DNA of 64,000 bases, taken from Capronia americana. Lineage: Eukaryota; Ascomycota; Eurotiomycetes; Chaetothyriales; Herpotrichiellaceae. The stretch is taken from NCBI GenBank assembly GCA_016110215.1, contig JADWQD010000017.1, forward strand, positions 248,001-312,000. The letters are read 5' to 3'. The notes beneath the pieces are model-generated. The model searched no databases. It had not been told where the DNA came from and saw only the letters and a program-made list of their open reading frames with translations. A program made the translations under genes and the position numbers. Shown in pieces: positions 61,550 to 64,000 of the stretch. Each line of letters starts with the position of its first letter. Position 1 is the stretch's first letter.

Positions 61550-62376
61550 ATGTCTCCAAAAGTCGACAGAAAGGCGACACACGGGTGGGGCTCGACGCCT
61601 TCCCAACGGCACTTTATAAGTCACGAGCAGGCAATGAAGGTGCTTGAAGCGGGCATCAAGCGGGCAAAGGAGATCAAGTACGTCTGCGTCGACATCTACC
61701 TTCCCGGGATCCCCATTTCCTCCTAGAGCGCGAGGCGCCGAGGAAGAACTCACACACGCACGCACGCACGCACGCACTGAAGACCGCTCGACTAACGTAC
61801 GATGAAGTGTCCCGCAAAACATCGCCGTGCTCGACCCTTCGGCCTGGCTGGTTGGATTCGTCCGCATGGACAACGCCTTCTTAGGCAGCATTGTATGTCC
61901 CTCCCATCGCTGACCTGACGGGATTGTCTCGAGCACGCGGGTCATGACGGCCTGGTCTGATTTGATCTGATCTGATCCGATCCGAGACATCTTTTCATGC
62001 AGTCATTGCCGCAATACTCACGCATAAATGGGACAGGACATATCCCAGAAGAAAGCCAAGACCGTGGTCTTCTACAACGGCGTCCCGTCCGACACGATGC
62101 AGCAGCGCAGCGAACCGGGCGGGGATGTCTTTGCTATCCAAGAGACGAACGGCGGGACCGTGGTGTTTGGTGGTGGATTGCCGATTTATGATGCTGAAGG
62201 ATTGTGAGTTCCCTCGCCCCTGTTGAGCCGGGTGGCTGTGACTCTTGTTCCCCGGTTCCCATCTAACTGATCGCAGCTTTATCGGAGCCGTGGGTGTCAG
62301 TGGAGGGTTGGTCGACCAGGATATGGATGTTGCGAAGGCGGCGGTGGAGGGGAGTGGTGTTGGGACGACAGGGTGA
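61550..62376 (+). CDS. GlcG/HbpS-family (DUF336) protein
   Basis: A 159-residue protein in four short exons: 61550-61677, 61808-61892, 62037-62203 and 62277-62376, with introns of 130, 144 and 73 nt. It is easily missed because no exon is longer than 170 bases. Splices restore family sequence: KRAKEI with N|VPQNIAVLDPSAWLVGFVRM, FLGSI|DISQKKAKTVVFYNG, and DAEGF|FIGAVGVSGG. The fold is that of bacterial GlcG and Streptomyces HbpS. The conserved parts are the S/T-LE-AG helix (VLEAGIKRAKE), the AVLDPSAWLVGFVRMDNAFLGSIDIS block, GGGLPIYD and IGAVGVSGGLVDQDMDVAKAAV. HbpS binds and degrades heme; GlcG sits in glycolate operons without known chemistry. The fungal role is unknown; no targeting signal is visible. 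ATG 61550 is chosen, though the frame is open further upstream. Confidence 0.85.
61755..61776. repeat. CACG tandem inside intron 1 of the GlcG/HbpS-family gene
   Basis: About five CACG/ACGC units inside the 130-nt intron. A simple repeat that may lengthen this intron. Confidence 0.85.
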
Positions 62377-63079
62377 TTTACAATGAGTCGTGTCGAGGGG
62401 GAAAATGACCATGGTTGGAACATGTATCGAAGCCAAGGATTCCATATTATAGCTTTGTGCTGTTCAAGTATTGCGGCTTGGGATGAGCTGCGGCTGTAAT
62501 ACCGATATAGGGAAAGCATTTCCAGAACAAGCAATAACAGCGACCAACCGAGAGACCTGCCACAGTGTGAGAATGCCACTTGAGACGAGGTCCTGTAGGA
62601 CATGAGAGTCTGCTCAATACTACAGTATGTCCAGCACCGAGTACAGAGTCCTGAGTCGGATAAGAGTCACATGCTGTAAGCAGGGCGTCGTTTCAGTGGT
62701 CCTCATCCTCCGCATAGCGCAATCTGCGTCATCTTGTGCCCGTATTCTCAGGCATTAGGCCGCCAAGCCGTCATCCCCGCGAATGGGATCTCACAAGGCT
62801 TACGCTGGTGCCAGTCAGCAAGGAAAGGCCGGGGAGAGATATATAATGCAGATTGAGGAGAGCTGAGCGTCTCGTCGAACCAACGTCTCTTCCGACAATC
62901 ACGTCATTCTTCCCCCAAAGCCAGATTTCCCAGGCTTCAAACCCCAGATCTCGCAAAGGCTGGGTCGAAAATCAGGCAATCAGGAACCAAGGAATCAACC
63001 ATCAAGGCTCACGACGCAAGACTCCAACAACGAAAAGAGCTGTCCATATCGAACTCTCGAAGCGGCCGCGTCATCAGCC
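62377..63079. other. Intergenic, 0.7 kb
   Basis: Between the GlcG/HbpS-family gene and a small basic-protein gene. A TATATAA box at 62841-62847 lies about 235 bases before the ATG at 63080. No gene seen. Confidence 0.5.
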
Positions 63080-63361
63080 ATGAGCTGGGCACCTTCATTC
63101 TACCAGAAAAGCAAACCCACACAGAGTAACGCCGGGATAGCGCAGCCCGGAGCCGGAGAGACCCAGCCTCGGCCAAGGCGTGGCGAGTACAACATGTTGA
63201 CCAAGCGCGGGAAACGACAGAATGATGTCCGCTGGCCGGAGCCGGATCCTTCGGCGCAGAGCGATGATGGTTCGCTGAGTGGGCTGAAGGAGAAGCTGCC
63301 CAAGAGGAAACCGAAGGAGTCGAGGTGGAGGCGATTGTTTGGGCGGCGGCGACGCAGGTAG
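63080..63361 (+). CDS. Small basic hypothetical protein
   Basis: A 93-residue protein, ATG at 63080 (MSWAPSFYQKSKPTQSNAG), single exon. It is rich in Arg, Lys, Pro, Ser and Gly, with TQPRPRRGEYNMLTKRGKRQ in the middle and an arginine-rich end (SRWRRLFGRRRRR). No domain or membrane segment is visible. The end could be a nuclear-localisation or RNA-binding tail, but that is a guess. Small fungal-only proteins of this type are common. Support comes from a TATA box upstream and the smooth ATG-to-stop frame; still, chance coding is possible. Confidence 0.5.
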   Translation: MSWAPSFYQKSKPTQSNAGIAQPGAGETQPRPRRGEYNMLTKRGKRQNDVRWPEPDPSAQSDDGSLSGLKEKLPKRKPKESRWRRLFGRRRRR

Positions 63362-64000
63362 TGGAGGTAGTGGAGGGTATTCTACATGGTTGATGAAGTG
63401 GTGATGGGGAGGGAGATCGGACTACGGCCAGGATCCCGGTCTCAGGGGCGTTGTGTCGATATGCAATGGGAGTCTCTTTCTCCAGTAACAGCTCATTCCA
63501 GAAGCGGAGTGGTCGGTGCGGCAAAAACGACACCTTCGGGAAATCGGCTTCTGCAGAGAATGAGCTTGTGTCGCTTCCACTGAAGTCGAGGCTGCCTCGA
63601 TACTAGGCTCACAGGGCGAATCGAGCCAGTGTTTGGAATGACTTATATGCGAAGCCTTGAGTAGGAACATTGGCGTATGCAACGTATTCCATGGGGTATA
63701 GGAGAGGTATCGCATTTTATAACTAGAGCCCGTATGGCCCGGCGTCAACCAGTATAGTAGATTTCGTTCATTAAGAAACCAGTGCAGTTTGGCGATCGAT
63801 TGCACACAGCAGTCTGTAAGGGGGCCTCCTGCGTAGTTGCGGCTGGTCTGCTGCCGGTCCTGCAGATGTTAGTTCTGATCGTGTACAAGTCATACCATGT
63901 GTTATTGTTTAGCTGTCGCAGAGTGTAGGGTCAAGTTGTTGTCATAGAAGGAGTGTATCCAAGGTCGTGCGGCCATCGCCCTCGTGAGAAGTGGTAATTC
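63362..64000. other. Right edge, no gene recognised
   Basis: A minus-strand frame of 127 codons (63422-63805) has no recognisable sequence and is likely chance. Nothing else stands out. Confidence 0.45.

Overview
The window reads as nuclear DNA of a filamentous ascomycete (Pezizomycotina). The signs are short introns of about 43-154 nt with GTRNGT donors and occasional CTAAC-like branch sites, fungal-only families (Zn2Cys6 regulators, fungal-specific transcription-factor domains, an RTA1-like membrane protein, a hybrid histidine kinase, an OPT transporter) and a fused alpha-beta mitochondrial transhydrogenase. I cannot place it below Pezizomycotina from sequence alone. I support 26 protein-coding genes and one weak edge ORF. 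I see no convincing tRNA, rRNA, transposon or CRISPR.

Layout. 0.9-9.2 kb: a small 2EXR/F-box-like protein, a GNAT acetyltransferase, a five-exon NAD(P) transhydrogenase and a conserved hypothetical protein. 9.7-15.2 kb: an enoyl-CoA hydratase-like protein and an HSL-type esterase, tail to tail and both ending in the peroxisomal signal AKL, then a UPC2-like Zn2Cys6 regulator. 16-21.5 kb: an RTA1-like protein, a CmcJ/AsaB-type (GA4-desaturase family) protein and a transcriptional cyclin. 21.5-24.4 kb is a gene-empty stretch. 24.4-43.2 kb: a fungal-specific transcription-factor-domain protein without a zinc cluster, a DHA1-type MFS exporter, an OPT transporter, a large hybrid histidine kinase, a coiled-coil protein and a DHA2-type MFS exporter.

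43.9-50.5 kb carries the most cluster-like group: a FabG-like reductase divergent from a Zn2Cys6 regulator, then a GH130 mannoside phosphorylase/mannosidase-like enzyme divergent from an MFS sugar transporter. The GH130/transporter promoter holds two near-identical CGG-N9-CGG elements, one about 250-300 bp ahead of each gene. I infer a small regulated glycan-use locus: import by the transporter, intracellular cleavage by GH130, with the reductase and regulator alongside.

51.5-63.4 kb: a fungal integral membrane protein, a second SDR tail to tail with a second zinc-cluster-less transcription-factor-domain protein, a very large probable mitochondrial protein, a four-exon GlcG/HbpS-family gene and a small basic protein. 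Spliced models below were built by hand from donors, acceptors, frame and family conservation. Intron coordinates are given in each entry.
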